NCBI GenBank assembly: GCA_963662905.2
Contig: CAXXFD010000003.1
Location: 1,612,001 to 1,676,000 of the forward strand
Origin: G963662905 sp963662905
Lineage (GTDB): Bacteria; Bacteroidota; Bacteroidia; Bacteroidales; WRLA01
Length of the DNA stretch: 64,000 nt
Direction of reading: 5' to 3'
Shown here: piece after piece, positions 42,888 to 52,721 of the stretch
How positions within the stretch are numbered: position 1 is the first letter of the stretch
Layout of the letters: every line of letters starts with the position of its first letter
Notes under the pieces: model-generated
The model's database searches: none
The model's input: the letters and a program-made list of their open reading frames with translations, nothing else
What the model was told of the DNA's origin: nothing
Position numbers and translations under genes: made by a program

Positions 42888-43319
42888 TTATTGAACTTCT
42901 TCTTCAGTACTTACTTCTTCTGCCTGCAGCCTGCTGCCCAATTCGAGAGTAACATGGTTGGAGCGTTTGCGGATGCGGTGAGCCCTTCCCTGCGGTGCAG
43001 TTTGGATCCGCTTCAGCATACGTCCGGCGTCAACAGAAATCTTTTTAATGAACAGCTCATTTTCTTCCAGCCTCTGGCCTTCGTTTTTGACCTGCCAGTT
43101 GGCAATAGCAGACAAGAGCAGTTTGTAAACCCTGCTTGACGCTTCTTTTGGTGAGTACTTCAAAACATGAAGTGCCTGCTCTACATCCATTCCACGTACC
43201 ATGTCGGCCACAAGGCGCATTTTGCGTGGCGATGTAGGTACATTCATCAGGCGGGCCACATATTGTGTTTTTTTAGCTGCTTTTCTCTCTTCAGCTCTGA
43301 TATGTTTTCTTGATCCCAT
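42888..43319 (-). CDS. rplV: 50S ribosomal protein L22
   Basis: The 143-residue protein has the L22 core (NVPTSPRKMRLVADMVRG) and the beta-hairpin region that lines the exit tunnel (RAHRIRKRSNHVTLEL). A short acidic tail follows. It lies between rpsS and rpsC. Confidence 0.98.
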   Translation of the reverse strand: MGSRKHIRAEERKAAKKTQYVARLMNVPTSPRKMRLVADMVRGMDVEQALHVLKYSPKEASSRVYKLLLSAIANWQVKNEGQRLEENELFIKKISVDAGRMLKRIQTAPQGRAHRIRKRSNHVTLELGSRLQAEEVSTEEEVQ

Positions 43320-43330
43320 GTCTTCAGTCT

Positions 43331-43609
43331 TTATTTTTTGCCTTTATCTTTATTACCACCATGTCCACGGTATGTGCGTGTTGGTGCAAATTCTCCGAGC
43401 TTGTGGCCTACCATATTTTCAGTAACATAAACAGGAATAAATTTATTACCGTTATGAACTGCAATGGTTTGTCCGACAAAATCAGGAGTAATCATAGATG
43501 CCCTTGACCAGGTTTTGATCACCACCTTCTTTTTTGCATCGGCATTGGCCAACACTTTTTTCTCGAGTTTATAGTGGACGTATGGTCCTTTTTTAAGGGA
43601 ACGACTCAT
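43331..43609 (-). CDS. rpsS: 30S ribosomal protein S19
   Basis: The 92-residue protein starts MSRSLKKGPYVHYKLEKKV and contains HNGNKFIPVYVTENMVGHKL, the S19 signature. It works with S13 on the 30S head. Confidence 0.98.
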   Translation of the reverse strand: MSRSLKKGPYVHYKLEKKVLANADAKKKVVIKTWSRASMITPDFVGQTIAVHNGNKFIPVYVTENMVGHKLGEFAPTRTYRGHGGNKDKGKK

Positions 43610-43628
43610 AATCTATCAGCTTAGCGTA

Positions 43629-44453
<825 letters not shown>

Positions 44454-44463
44454 TTTTTATATC

Positions 44464-44754
44464 CTAAATGTTGCTGTAAAAATCTATTGTTTGTCCTTCA
44501 GCTATTGTTACCATAGCCTTCTTGTAAGAATTAGTCCTACCGGCGATATAACCTGCTTTGGTGTACCTGGCCTTGTTCTTACCGCTGTAATTCATGGTAT
44601 TCACTGCCACAACCTCAACGCCATACAAGTCTTCGATGGCGGATTTAATCTCCAGTTTATTGGCACGTTTATCAACTATAAAACCAAACTGGTTCTCTTT
44701 TTCGCCAATGGCTGTCATTTTTTCTGTTATGACCGGCTTTAAAATAATATTCAT
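44464..44754 (-). CDS. rplW: 50S ribosomal protein L23
   Basis: The 96-residue protein starts IILKPVITEKMTAIGEKEN. It sits at the exit tunnel and is the docking site for trigger factor and SRP. It lies between rplD and rplB. Confidence 0.97.
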   Translation of the reverse strand: MNIILKPVITEKMTAIGEKENQFGFIVDKRANKLEIKSAIEDLYGVEVVAVNTMNYSGKNKARYTKAGYIAGRTNSYKKAMVTIAEGQTIDFYSNI

Positions 44755-44792
44755 GTTTTACCTCTTTTCTGATTCGTGAACCCTTGATTTAC

Positions 44793-45425
44793 TTATGCCT
44801 GAGCGAAGCGTTCTTCAATTTTACCCAGTGAACTCTCAATAATCAAAATATTATTGGCATTGAGAATTTCATATGTATTCAAATTTGAAGCATGGATAAT
44901 ACTGGCACCCGGAATATTACGGGCGGCTAAGTTGATATTATCCTTTGATTCAGCAACAACCAGGATCGTTTTCTTACCTTCCACCTGCAAATTCTTCAGC
45001 ATTTCTGCATAATTGCGTGTTTTAGGGCTGTCAAAATCAAAATCTTCTACAACTTTAATACTATTTTCCTGAGCTTTATATGTCAAAGCCGACATATTTG
45101 CGAGTCGCTTCAGTTTCTTGTTCAGTTTGAAACGGTAGATACGTGGCTGTGGTCCGAAAACCCTGGCGCCGCCGCGCAATACAGGGCTTTTGATATCTCC
45201 CATACGTGCAGTACCTGTACCCTTTTGGCGCTTCAGCTTGCGTGTAGAACCACTGAGCATGCTCCTTTCTTTTGAGCTATGAGTACCCTGACGTTGGTTA
45301 GCCAGAAACTGTTTTACATCAAGATATATAGCGTGGTCATTTGGCTCAATAGCGAAAATCTCATCTTTGAGCGTTACCTTTCGCGCTGTATTTTCTCCCT
45401 TAATGTTATATACTTCTAACTCCAT
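44793..45425 (-). CDS. rplD: 50S ribosomal protein L4
   Basis: The 210-residue protein has the extended loop that enters the exit tunnel (STRKLKRQKGTGTARMGDIK, then GGARVFGPQPR). It overlaps the rplC stop by 10 bp. In E. coli L4 represses the S10 operon by binding its leader; no such leader was identified here. Confidence 0.98.
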   Translation of the reverse strand: MELEVYNIKGENTARKVTLKDEIFAIEPNDHAIYLDVKQFLANQRQGTHSSKERSMLSGSTRKLKRQKGTGTARMGDIKSPVLRGGARVFGPQPRIYRFKLNKKLKRLANMSALTYKAQENSIKVVEDFDFDSPKTRNYAEMLKNLQVEGKKTILVVAESKDNINLAARNIPGASIIHASNLNTYEILNANNILIIESSLGKIEERFAQA

Positions 45426-46045
45426 CTTTCAATAATTAAGTATGATCCTTTGGCACCGGGAACGGAACCTTTTACTACGATAACATTCTCTTTTGGGTGA
45501 ATTTGCATCACTTTCAGGTTAATCATCTTTACCCTGTCGTTGCCTGTACGGCCGGCCATGCGCATTCCTTTAAAAACCCTGCTTGGATATGATGAAGCAC
45601 CCAGTGAACCAGGGGCCCGCAAACGGTTGTGCTGACCATGGGTTTTATCGCCAACACCACGGAAACCGTGACGTTTAACCACCCCTTGAAAGCCTTTACC
45701 TTTGCTGGTGCCAACGACATCAACAAATTCGCCTTCAACAAATTCTTCAACAGTTACCAAATCACCAAGTTGCTTGCGGTGACCTTCTTCAAAACGGGTA
45801 AATTCGGCAAGCTTGCGCTTTGGCTCTACTCCTGCTTTTTGAAAATGTCCCTTAAGAGCTTTGGTAGTATGTTTTTCTTTTTTGTCTTCATAAGCCAGCT
45901 GTATGGCATCATAGCCATCAGTTGCTTTTGTTTTTACCTGTGTTACTGCACAGGGACCAGCTTGAATTACCGTGCATGGGACATATCTCCCAGAGGCATC
46001 ATAGATGCTGGTCATACCTATTTTTTTTCCAATTAATCCTGACAT
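45416..46045 (-). CDS. rplC: 50S ribosomal protein L3
   Basis: The 209-residue protein starts MSGLIGKKIGMTSIYDASG and has the long loop towards the peptidyl-transferase centre (KGFQGVVKRHGFRG, then THGQHNRLRAPGSLG). It lies between rpsJ and rplD, overlapping the latter. Confidence 0.98.
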   Translation of the reverse strand: MSGLIGKKIGMTSIYDASGRYVPCTVIQAGPCAVTQVKTKATDGYDAIQLAYEDKKEKHTTKALKGHFQKAGVEPKRKLAEFTRFEEGHRKQLGDLVTVEEFVEGEFVDVVGTSKGKGFQGVVKRHGFRGVGDKTHGQHNRLRAPGSLGASSYPSRVFKGMRMAGRTGNDRVKMINLKVMQIHPKENVIVVKGSVPGAKGSYLIIERWS

Positions 46046-46080
46046 TGCTAGCTAGTTTTTGCCGTTGTCAAATGTGTTCA

Positions 46081-46386
46081 TCAAACCTTAATTTCAACTT
46101 CTACTCCACTTGGCAGTTCAAGCTTCATCAAAGCGTCAATGGTCTTTGATGTAGAACTGTAGATGTCCAGCAGTCGTTTGTAAGAACTCAGTTGATACTG
46201 ATCGCGTGATTTCTTATTCACGAAAGTTGACTTCAAAACAGTGAAAATCTGTTTATTCGTCGGCAGTGGAATAGGTCCGCTAACGATCGCACCTGTTGAC
46301 TTAACAGTTTTAACGATCTTTTCTGCTGATTTGTCAACCAGGTTGTGATCGTACGATTTTAATTTAATTCTGATTCTTTGGTTCAC
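46081..46386 (-). CDS. rpsJ: 30S ribosomal protein S10
   Basis: The 101-residue protein starts MNQRIRIKLKSYDHNLVDKS and contains the S10 loop (GPIPLPTNKQIFTVLKS). It also serves as NusE in antitermination. It follows fusA directly (20 bp), so there is no tuf gene at this junction. Confidence 0.98.
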   Translation of the reverse strand: MNQRIRIKLKSYDHNLVDKSAEKIVKTVKSTGAIVSGPIPLPTNKQIFTVLKSTFVNKKSRDQYQLSSYKRLLDIYSSTSKTIDALMKLELPSGVEVEIKV

Positions 46387-46406
46387 TGTTATAATAATTT
46401 ATGTGC

Positions 46407-48500
46407 TTAATATCCTCTAACTTTTATTAATACTTCACCCAGCAGTGCTTCCGGAATCTCTGCAAAATGACTGAATTCAATACTTGATGTTGCCCTTCCC
46501 GAACTGATGGTACGCAGACTGGTAACATATCCAAATAATTCTGCCATTGGCGCCTTAGCCTTGATTACCTGACTTCCGGCACGTGTTTCTATGTTTTGCA
46601 AATGTCCTCGGCGTTTGTTCAAATCACCTGTGATGTCGCCTACATATTCGTCCGGTGTAACGATTTCTACTTTCATGATCGGCTCCAGCAGGGTTTTCTG
46701 AGCTTCTTTGCAAGCTTCCCGATAGCCCATAACTGATGCTGCCTCAAATGCCATGGCGTCAGAATCAACCGCATGTGCAGATCCGTCGAGCAGACGAACT
46801 TTCATGCCCCATAGCTGGTAACCGGCCAACGGTCCGTTCACCATTGCAGATTCAAAACCTTTTTTTATTGCAGGAATATAATCTTTAGGTATGCTGCCGC
46901 CTTTGGTTTCATTTTCAAAATCAAGTCCACGCTTATTATCTTGGCTGGGGCCCATTTCGAATTTGATTTCAGCAAAACGTCCTTTTCCACCGGTTTGGCG
47001 CTTGTAAGTCATGGTATAGAGTACACGGGAACGCAATGCTTCTTTGTATGCAACCTGAGGCTTTCCTTTGGTACACTCGATATTAAATTCCCTCCGTAAC
47101 CTGTCGATAATGATATCAAGGTGAAGTTCGCCCATTCCGCTGATAATTGTCTGTCCCGTTTCTTCGTCTGTACGAATAGTAAAGGTTGGATCTTCCTCAG
47201 CAAGCTTATTCAGGGAAATATAAAGTTTATCCACATCATCCTGAACTTTTGGTTCAACAGCAATGCTGATAACCGGTTCCGGGAATTTTATGGTGTCGAG
47301 CAATATCGGATGGTTGATTTCGGTAAGGGTATCACCTGTACGGATTTCTTTAAATCCTACAGCAGCGCCTATATCACCGGCAGCAATGGCAGTTAAAGGG
47401 ATTTGTTTTGCGGCATGCATTTGCATGATCCGCGCAATCCGTTCCTTTTTTCCTGTATTTGCATTCAGCACAACGCTTCCCGCTTTAAGTTCTCCTGAAT
47501 AAACGCGGAAAAATGCCATACGTCCCATAAATGGATCGGTAGCAATTTTAAAAGCAAGTGCACTGAAATTTTCTTCTGTAGTAAGTGCACGTTTTTCCTT
47601 CTGTTCGCTTTTTGGGTTAATGCCCTCAATTGCTGGAAGGTCGCTTGGAGCCGGCAGATAATCAACGATACCGTCGAGCAGAGCCTGAACACCGATATTT
47701 TTCAGTGATGAACCGCAGAAAACCGGAGTAATGCGCAAATCGAGCGTTGCCTTACGGATCATGGCCTTCATCTCATCAATACTGATGGATTCCGGATCGT
47801 CCATAAATTTTTCGAAAAGGGACTCATCTTCTTCAGCAACACCTTCAATCAGTTTCATGCGTTGTTCCTGATAAGTTTCCTGAACCTCTTCGGGAATTTC
47901 GATTTCCCTGATTTCGGCACCTTTTGAATCAACGTCCCATTCGTAGGCTTTGCCCGTGAGCAGGTTGATGAGCCCATAGAAATTATCCTCTTCGCCAAGC
48001 GGCATTTGCATGGCAACGGGGATAATATTGAGTTTCTTTTGGATATCTTCCAATACTCGTTGGAAATCAGCTCCTGTACGGTCAAGTTTATTCACAAAAC
48101 TAATGCGTGGCACTTTGTAGCGGTCGGCTTGTTTCCAAACTGTTTCTGATTGGGGCTCAACGCCTCCCACACCGCAGAAAATACCAACAGCACCATCAAG
48201 TACCCTGAGCGAACGTTCCACTTCAACAGTGAAATCTACGTGGCCGGGAGTATCAATGATATTGATCTTAAACTCTTCATTGTTACGCTTCCAGAAAACA
48301 CTGGTAGCAGCAGAAGTGATGGTGATGCCACGTTCTTTTTCCTGCTCCATCCAGTCCATGGTAGCAGTCCCTTCGTGTACTTCACCGATTTTATGATTGA
48401 TACCAGTATAATAAAGCACACGCTCAGTCGTCGTGGTTTTACCCGCGTCGATATGAGCAACGATGCCAATGTTTCGTGTATGTGCTATTCTGGTATTCAT
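46407..48500 (-). CDS. fusA: Elongation factor G
   Basis: The 697-residue GTPase drives translocation. The G domain shows AHIDAGKTTTTERVLYYTG (P-loop), RGITITSA (switch I), DTPGHVDF (G3) and NKLDRTGAD (G4). Domains II to V follow, with the KPQVAYKEALR region of domain IV. It is the only EF-G in the window, between rpsG and rpsJ, and is a full-length canonical form. Confidence 0.98.
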   Translation of the reverse strand: MNTRIAHTRNIGIVAHIDAGKTTTTERVLYYTGINHKIGEVHEGTATMDWMEQEKERGITITSAATSVFWKRNNEEFKINIIDTPGHVDFTVEVERSLRVLDGAVGIFCGVGGVEPQSETVWKQADRYKVPRISFVNKLDRTGADFQRVLEDIQKKLNIIPVAMQMPLGEEDNFYGLINLLTGKAYEWDVDSKGAEIREIEIPEEVQETYQEQRMKLIEGVAEEDESLFEKFMDDPESISIDEMKAMIRKATLDLRITPVFCGSSLKNIGVQALLDGIVDYLPAPSDLPAIEGINPKSEQKEKRALTTEENFSALAFKIATDPFMGRMAFFRVYSGELKAGSVVLNANTGKKERIARIMQMHAAKQIPLTAIAAGDIGAAVGFKEIRTGDTLTEINHPILLDTIKFPEPVISIAVEPKVQDDVDKLYISLNKLAEEDPTFTIRTDEETGQTIISGMGELHLDIIIDRLRREFNIECTKGKPQVAYKEALRSRVLYTMTYKRQTGGKGRFAEIKFEMGPSQDNKRGLDFENETKGGSIPKDYIPAIKKGFESAMVNGPLAGYQLWGMKVRLLDGSAHAVDSDAMAFEAASVMGYREACKEAQKTLLEPIMKVEIVTPDEYVGDITGDLNKRRGHLQNIETRAGSQVIKAKAPMAELFGYVTSLRTISSGRATSSIEFSHFAEIPEALLGEVLIKVRGY

Positions 48501-48517
48501 TTCTTAGCTAAGCGATA

Positions 48518-48985
48518 TTAGAAACGGAAGTGTGAGAATGCTTTATTCGCTTCCGCCATACGGTGGGTATCTTCTTTTTTCTTGAAAGCTGCGCCTTCTT
48601 CATTGAAAGCAGCAACGATTTCAGAAGCAAGTTTGCGGCCCATTGTTTTTTCGTGGCGCTTCCGTGCAAAACCGATCAGGTTCTTCATACCGATAGAAGA
48701 CTTACGGCTGGCAGGGATTTCAGAAGGAATCTGAAAAGTAGCACCACCAATACGGCGGCTACGCACCTCAACAGCAGGAGTAACGTTTGCAAGAGCTTTC
48801 TTCCAAACTTCCAGTCCACTTTCTCCGGTTTTTTCACTTACCTGATCAATGGCATCGTAAAAAATCTGGAAAGCTAGACTTTTCTTGCCTTGCTGCATGA
48901 GGTTATTAACAAATTTGGTAACCAGTATATCGTTGAAACGCGGGTCACCCAGGATTATCCTCTTCTTTGGTTTTGATTTTCTCAT
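48518..48985 (-). CDS. rpsG: 30S ribosomal protein S7
   Basis: The 155-residue protein starts MRKSKPKKRIILGDPRFNDI and contains the QIPSEIPASRKSSIGMKNLI region. It initiates assembly of the 30S head and lies near the E site. It is located between rpsL and fusA. Confidence 0.98.
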   Translation of the reverse strand: MRKSKPKKRIILGDPRFNDILVTKFVNNLMQQGKKSLAFQIFYDAIDQVSEKTGESGLEVWKKALANVTPAVEVRSRRIGGATFQIPSEIPASRKSSIGMKNLIGFARKRHEKTMGRKLASEIVAAFNEEGAAFKKKEDTHRMAEANKAFSHFRF

Positions 48986-49015
48986 CTTACCTTGAATCTT
49001 CTAATTAAACCGGAA

Positions 49016-49390
49016 TTATTTCTTTGGCCTTTTCGTGCCATACTTTGAACGTCTTTGAGTACGTCCTTCTACGCCTGATGTATCAAGTGCCCCACGGATA
49101 ATGTGGTAACGTACACCCGGAAGGTCTTTCACCCTTCCGCCTCTGATCATTACGATGCTGTGTTCCTGAAGGTTATGGCCTTCACCGGGAATATAGGCGT
49201 TCACTTCCTTACCATTGGTCAAACGAACCCTGGCTACTTTACGCATAGCTGAATTCGGCTTCTTTGGAGTGGTCGTATAAACCCTGACGCAAACGCCCCG
49301 TCTCTGAGGACAAGCATCCAGAGCAGGAGACTTACTCTTTTCTACTAACGTCCTGCGTCCTTTTCTGACTAATTGTTGAATTGTCGGCAT
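49016..49390 (-). CDS. rpsL: 30S ribosomal protein S12
   Basis: The 124-residue protein starts MPTIQQLVRKGRRTLVEKSK. It carries the two decoding loops, TTPKKPNSAMRKVARV and PGEGHNLQEHSIVMIRGG. The conserved Lys residues whose mutation gives streptomycin resistance are wild type. It is the first gene of the 18-kb cluster and has a strong promoter just upstream, with a leader of about 35-40 nt. Confidence 0.98.
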   Translation of the reverse strand: MPTIQQLVRKGRRTLVEKSKSPALDACPQRRGVCVRVYTTTPKKPNSAMRKVARVRLTNGKEVNAYIPGEGHNLQEHSIVMIRGGRVKDLPGVRYHIIRGALDTSGVEGRTQRRSKYGTKRPKK

Positions 49391-49433
49391 ATCAACTTTT
49401 TAAATTTTTTATTACCCTCAAAAATTGGGACTG

Positions 49434-49463
49434 CAAAAGTATAACTAAATTTAATACTATCAA
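49434..49463 (-). promoter_or_regulatory. Proximal promoter of the str-S10-spc-alpha cluster
   Basis: On the minus strand, TTG (49461-49463), a 19-nt spacer, then TACTTTTG (49434-49441). The leader to rpsL is short. Confidence 0.7.
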
Positions 49464-49690
49464 CACATTAATTTCAAAAAATCAACTAAATACAACTATT
49501 CAGTCGCTTTCTTGTTTATTTTGATCGGATTTATTGGGATACAGGCATTCCTGAGGTGGGCAGACCACACAAAGACTTGTCAAACGATTTTGCCTTTGTT
49601 GAAACCTATAGTAGTCTTACTTTTTCAGGTTTCCTATATTCCTTTTTCCTAAGTAACAGCGAAATACGCTATTTCTCTCAAAAGTGGGTG

Positions 49691-49721
49691 CAAAAGTATA
49701 ACCAATATTCCTTAAAACCAA
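49691..49721 (-). promoter_or_regulatory. Distal promoter copy upstream of rpsL
   Basis: On the minus strand, TTG (49719-49721), a 20-nt spacer, then TACTTTTG (49691-49698). It shares GTTATACTTTTGCA and the following CCCA...TTTTGAG with the proximal promoter, so it looks like a duplicated promoter. It would give a leader of about 290 nt. Confidence 0.6.
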
Positions 49722-49819
49722 ATAATTTCTTCATTAATTTTAAGAAATCATGATTTTTTAAGCAATTCAAATCATCCCGGCAATATCATGCCGTTCAAAA
49801 AGCCCCGTCGGGAAACTAA

Positions 49820-49846
49820 TTGAATTATGTTTAAATTGTATCTTTG
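49820..49846 (+). promoter_or_regulatory. Candidate promoter of the GT4 glycosyltransferase gene
   Basis: TATCTTTG at 49839-49846 matches TAnnTTTG. A TTG at 49820-49822 is 16 nt upstream, a little short. The start codon follows after 20 nt. Confidence 0.45.
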
Positions 49847-49866
49847 CGCCCGAAATATCCCTTTCA

Positions 49867-51045
49867 ATGGTCAAAGCAAATCCCCGCCGCATCTTATTCC
49901 TGAGCCGTTGGTATCCCAACCGGCTGGATCCCATGCCCGGGCTGTTCGTAAAAAAACATGCCGAAGCAGCCGCCTTGCATAATGATGTGGCTCTTGTCCA
50001 TGCCTTTCCAATGGACTTAAAAAACGGGATACAATTTGAGATCGACCGCAAAAAAGAGGATGGTTTCGACAGCCTCGTAATATACTACCAAGCCGTTCGG
50101 TGCAAAATTCCCGGCATCGCAGATATGATCAAAGGATGGCGCTATCTGCAGTATAATTTTATAGGCATTAACATCCTGCGCAAAGAAGGTTTTAAAGCAG
50201 ATATCCTTCACCTGAACATTCTCACGCGGCTGGGCCTGATCGCCCTCTGGATGAAAATCCGCTACGGAACACCTTATATAATAACTGAACACTGGTCGCG
50301 CTACCTGCCCATCACCAATACTTATCATGGCCTGCTCCGTAAAGCCATTACGAAAATCGTTGTGCGCAATGCGGCCATCACAACCGTTGTAACGAACAAC
50401 CTCCGAAAGGCGATGCAGGCGCACGGATTGAAATCAAACTACAAAATCATCCACAATGTGGTTGATACGGACTTGTTTCAAATCAATGAAAAAAAGGAAG
50501 ATCTCTTTACTTTTGTTCATGTATCCTGCTTTGAAGACCGTTCCAAGAATATTAGCGGGATGCTGGAAGCAATTGCAGCACTCAGCCGGCAAAGGCAGGA
50601 TTTCCGCATCATGATGATTGGTGAAGGCGAAGACCTCGATGCAATGAAATCCAAAGCAAAGGAGCTGAAACTGAATCAAATTGTCCGGTTTTATGGACTA
50701 CTGGAAAACAAAAACCTGAGCCAAACGATGTCTTCAGGGCATTGCCTGCTCATGTTCAGCAATTACGAAAATATTCCGGTAGTCATTAATGAAAGTTTTG
50801 CTTGTGGCTTAGCCGTCATTGCCACAGAAGTAGGCGGTATTCCGGAGCATGTTGACAAGCAAAAAGGCATGCTGGTAAAAGCCGGAGATAAAAAAGCGCT
50901 CAGAGATGCCATGAATCATATGATTGACCATTGGTCTGATTTCCGGCCTGAAAAACTTAGAGATTACGCGCTTAAAAACTCCTCGAAGCAGGCTGTAGCC
51001 AAAAGTCTGGACCAATTGTACACCGAAGCGATGAGCAAAAAATGA
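49867..51045 (+). CDS. Glycosyltransferase family 4 protein
   Basis: The 392-residue GT-B enzyme begins FLSRWYPNRLDPMPGLFV. In its C-terminal half it has the donor-binding motif ESFACGLAVIATEVGGIPEHV-type (E-x7-E class), near residues 316-335. It would transfer a sugar from a nucleotide donor to a growing glycan on the cytoplasmic face of the membrane. It overlaps the following formyltransferase/propeller gene by 4 bp. The two, with the methyltransferase and flippase downstream, look like part of an exopolysaccharide or O-antigen set. Donor and acceptor are unknown. Confidence 0.92.
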   Translation: MVKANPRRILFLSRWYPNRLDPMPGLFVKKHAEAAALHNDVALVHAFPMDLKNGIQFEIDRKKEDGFDSLVIYYQAVRCKIPGIADMIKGWRYLQYNFIGINILRKEGFKADILHLNILTRLGLIALWMKIRYGTPYIITEHWSRYLPITNTYHGLLRKAITKIVVRNAAITTVVTNNLRKAMQAHGLKSNYKIIHNVVDTDLFQINEKKEDLFTFVHVSCFEDRSKNISGMLEAIAALSRQRQDFRIMMIGEGEDLDAMKSKAKELKLNQIVRFYGLLENKNLSQTMSSGHCLLMFSNYENIPVVINESFACGLAVIATEVGGIPEHVDKQKGMLVKAGDKKALRDAMNHMIDHWSDFRPEKLRDYALKNSSKQAVAKSLDQLYTEAMSKK

Positions 51046-52721
51046 ACAAGGAAACCCAAGCTAATAAAATGAGCTTTGGCATTTTATGCGATTCCTGGAA
51101 ATTTCAGGCATGGCAAGCCGAAGCCATACGTTTATTGCGCAATAATGGCTTTGAAGCATCGGTTGTGCTTATGAACCTGCACGAGCCAAAACCAAAAACC
51201 AAAATCAGGAAATTAAAAAAATACCCTTACAATAAAATTATCTACCGGATTTATCAGCGTTATCTGATGAAGCCCGAAGCCAAGGAGCTCATTGATCTGA
51301 AAAAAGAACTTTCCGGCATCCCACTTCTGGAAATAATGCCCGAAAGGCGCAAATCAGGCTACTATATTAATGAGGAAATGCGCCATAAAATTGCCGGATA
51401 TAATCCATCCTTTTTGCTGCGCTTTGGATTTGGTATTCTCAGGGGCGAAATCCTTTCCACAGCAAAATACGGCATTTGGTCGTTTCATCATGATGACGAT
51501 AAAAAATACCGCGGAGTACCCAGTAATTTTTGGGAAATCTATTTTAATGACCCTGTGAATGCCTCCATATTACAGGTTTTAAATGAAGAAATTGACGGAG
51601 GAGGGATTTTGAGAAAAGGGTTCTTCCCAACGGTTCTCCATTCATGGAAAGAAAATCTGGATCAGGCATATTTTCAATCGGCAATCTGGCCGCTTCAGGC
51701 TGCACGCAATGTGCAAAATGGAACCATTGATCCGAATAGCCTTAAAGGAAATCCGGAGAACAGCCCTGTGTACCGGCTTCCGGAAAACACCAAAATGCTC
51801 CGTTTTTTCTGCCGTCAGTTTGCCAGCCGCATCAAACTGCATTGGAGGGAAATTTTTCGAGCCGAAGACTGGCGCATCGGAATTTTTCAATGTAATGACA
51901 TCACCGAAAAAGATACAGTTCGCTTACAGGATTTAATCACACCTCCTCCCCCGGCCAAAAACTCTTATTATGCCGATCCTTTCATCCTGAAAAAAGACAA
52001 TGAACTGCATGTACTTTTTGAGGAATACGATTATAAATCAGGAAAAGGGCATATCTCCGGATACATATATAATATAGGTGCGCAAAACTGGTCCGAAAAA
52101 AAATGCCTGCTGCAAAAAAATACCCATCTCGCCTACCCTTTTACGTTTGTCCATGAGGGGCAAATGTATTGCCTGCCCGAAAATGCAGCAGATAACCGAC
52201 TTGAGCTATACACCTACGATGCGGAGGCGCAAGAACTCCATCTAAAAAGTGTTTTAATTGACGATTTGGCCTGCATCGATGCTTCCCTGATCCATTATGA
52301 TGAAAAGTGGTGGTTGTTTTTCACTGCAAAAGGCAAAACCAACCATGAGCTGCACATTTATTATGCGGATAATCTGGAAGGGCCTTACCGTCCTCATGAA
52401 AACAATCCGGTGAAACAGGACATCCGCCATGCACGTCCCGGAGGGAATTTCATCAAAATAAATGACCGCTGGCTGCGTCCGGCCCAGGACAGTACCGATT
52501 CGTACGGATGTCGTTTGCATTTGATGGAAATCGCTGAACTCAGCACGAAAAATTACAGGGAGCAACATATTGCAAGCCTCAAGCCGGGTGATGACAAAAA
52601 TTTCTTCAGAGGATTGCACACACTTTCAAAAGCCGGCGAGTATTATATAACTGACTTAAAAGCCTGGCGTTTCAACCGACCCAATTTTTTCCGCAAGCTT
52701 AAAGAAAAGCTACACTTCTGA
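51042..52721 (+). CDS. Formyltransferase-like domain fused to a five-bladed beta-propeller domain
   Basis: The 559-residue protein has two parts. Residues of about 10-240 resemble the formyl-transferase fold (methionyl-tRNA or ArnA type): FGILRGEIL, then WSFHHDDDKKYRGVPSNFW near 145-163, and EIDGGGIL. The catalytic His and Asp are present, but the usual Asn two residues before the His is Ser. Residues of about 300-550 resemble a GH43/GIPC-transferase-like beta-propeller: YADPF at 310-314, then HVLFEEYDYKSGKGHISG and DASLIHYDEKWWLFFT. It follows the GT4 gene with 4-bp overlap. A role in decorating surface glycans is likely by context; the exact reaction is unknown. Confidence 0.75.
   Translation: MNKETQANKMSFGILCDSWKFQAWQAEAIRLLRNNGFEASVVLMNLHEPKPKTKIRKLKKYPYNKIIYRIYQRYLMKPEAKELIDLKKELSGIPLLEIMPERRKSGYYINEEMRHKIAGYNPSFLLRFGFGILRGEILSTAKYGIWSFHHDDDKKYRGVPSNFWEIYFNDPVNASILQVLNEEIDGGGILRKGFFPTVLHSWKENLDQAYFQSAIWPLQAARNVQNGTIDPNSLKGNPENSPVYRLPENTKMLRFFCRQFASRIKLHWREIFRAEDWRIGIFQCNDITEKDTVRLQDLITPPPPAKNSYYADPFILKKDNELHVLFEEYDYKSGKGHISGYIYNIGAQNWSEKKCLLQKNTHLAYPFTFVHEGQMYCLPENAADNRLELYTYDAEAQELHLKSVLIDDLACIDASLIHYDEKWWLFFTAKGKTNHELHIYYADNLEGPYRPHENNPVKQDIRHARPGGNFIKINDRWLRPAQDSTDSYGCRLHLMEIAELSTKNYREQHIASLKPGDDKNFFRGLHTLSKAGEYYITDLKAWRFNRPNFFRKLKEKLHF

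Larger units (their letters stand above)
49391..49866. other. 476-bp intergenic region upstream of rpsL
   Basis: It holds the proximal rpsL promoter, a distal copy about 257 bp further upstream, and between them some 230 bp with no credible gene or tRNA. The distal initial transcript contains a small GCGTATTTCGC hairpin. On the other strand the promoter of the GT4 gene lies at 49820-49846. The plus-strand frame at 49556-49753 has no family features and covers the minus-strand promoter. Confidence 0.6.

Noticed and set aside
49556..49753. 65-codon plus-strand frame upstream of the GT4 gene
   Set aside because: It covers the distal minus-strand promoter, has no family features, and is rich in Ser/Phe as expected from AT-rich non-coding DNA.
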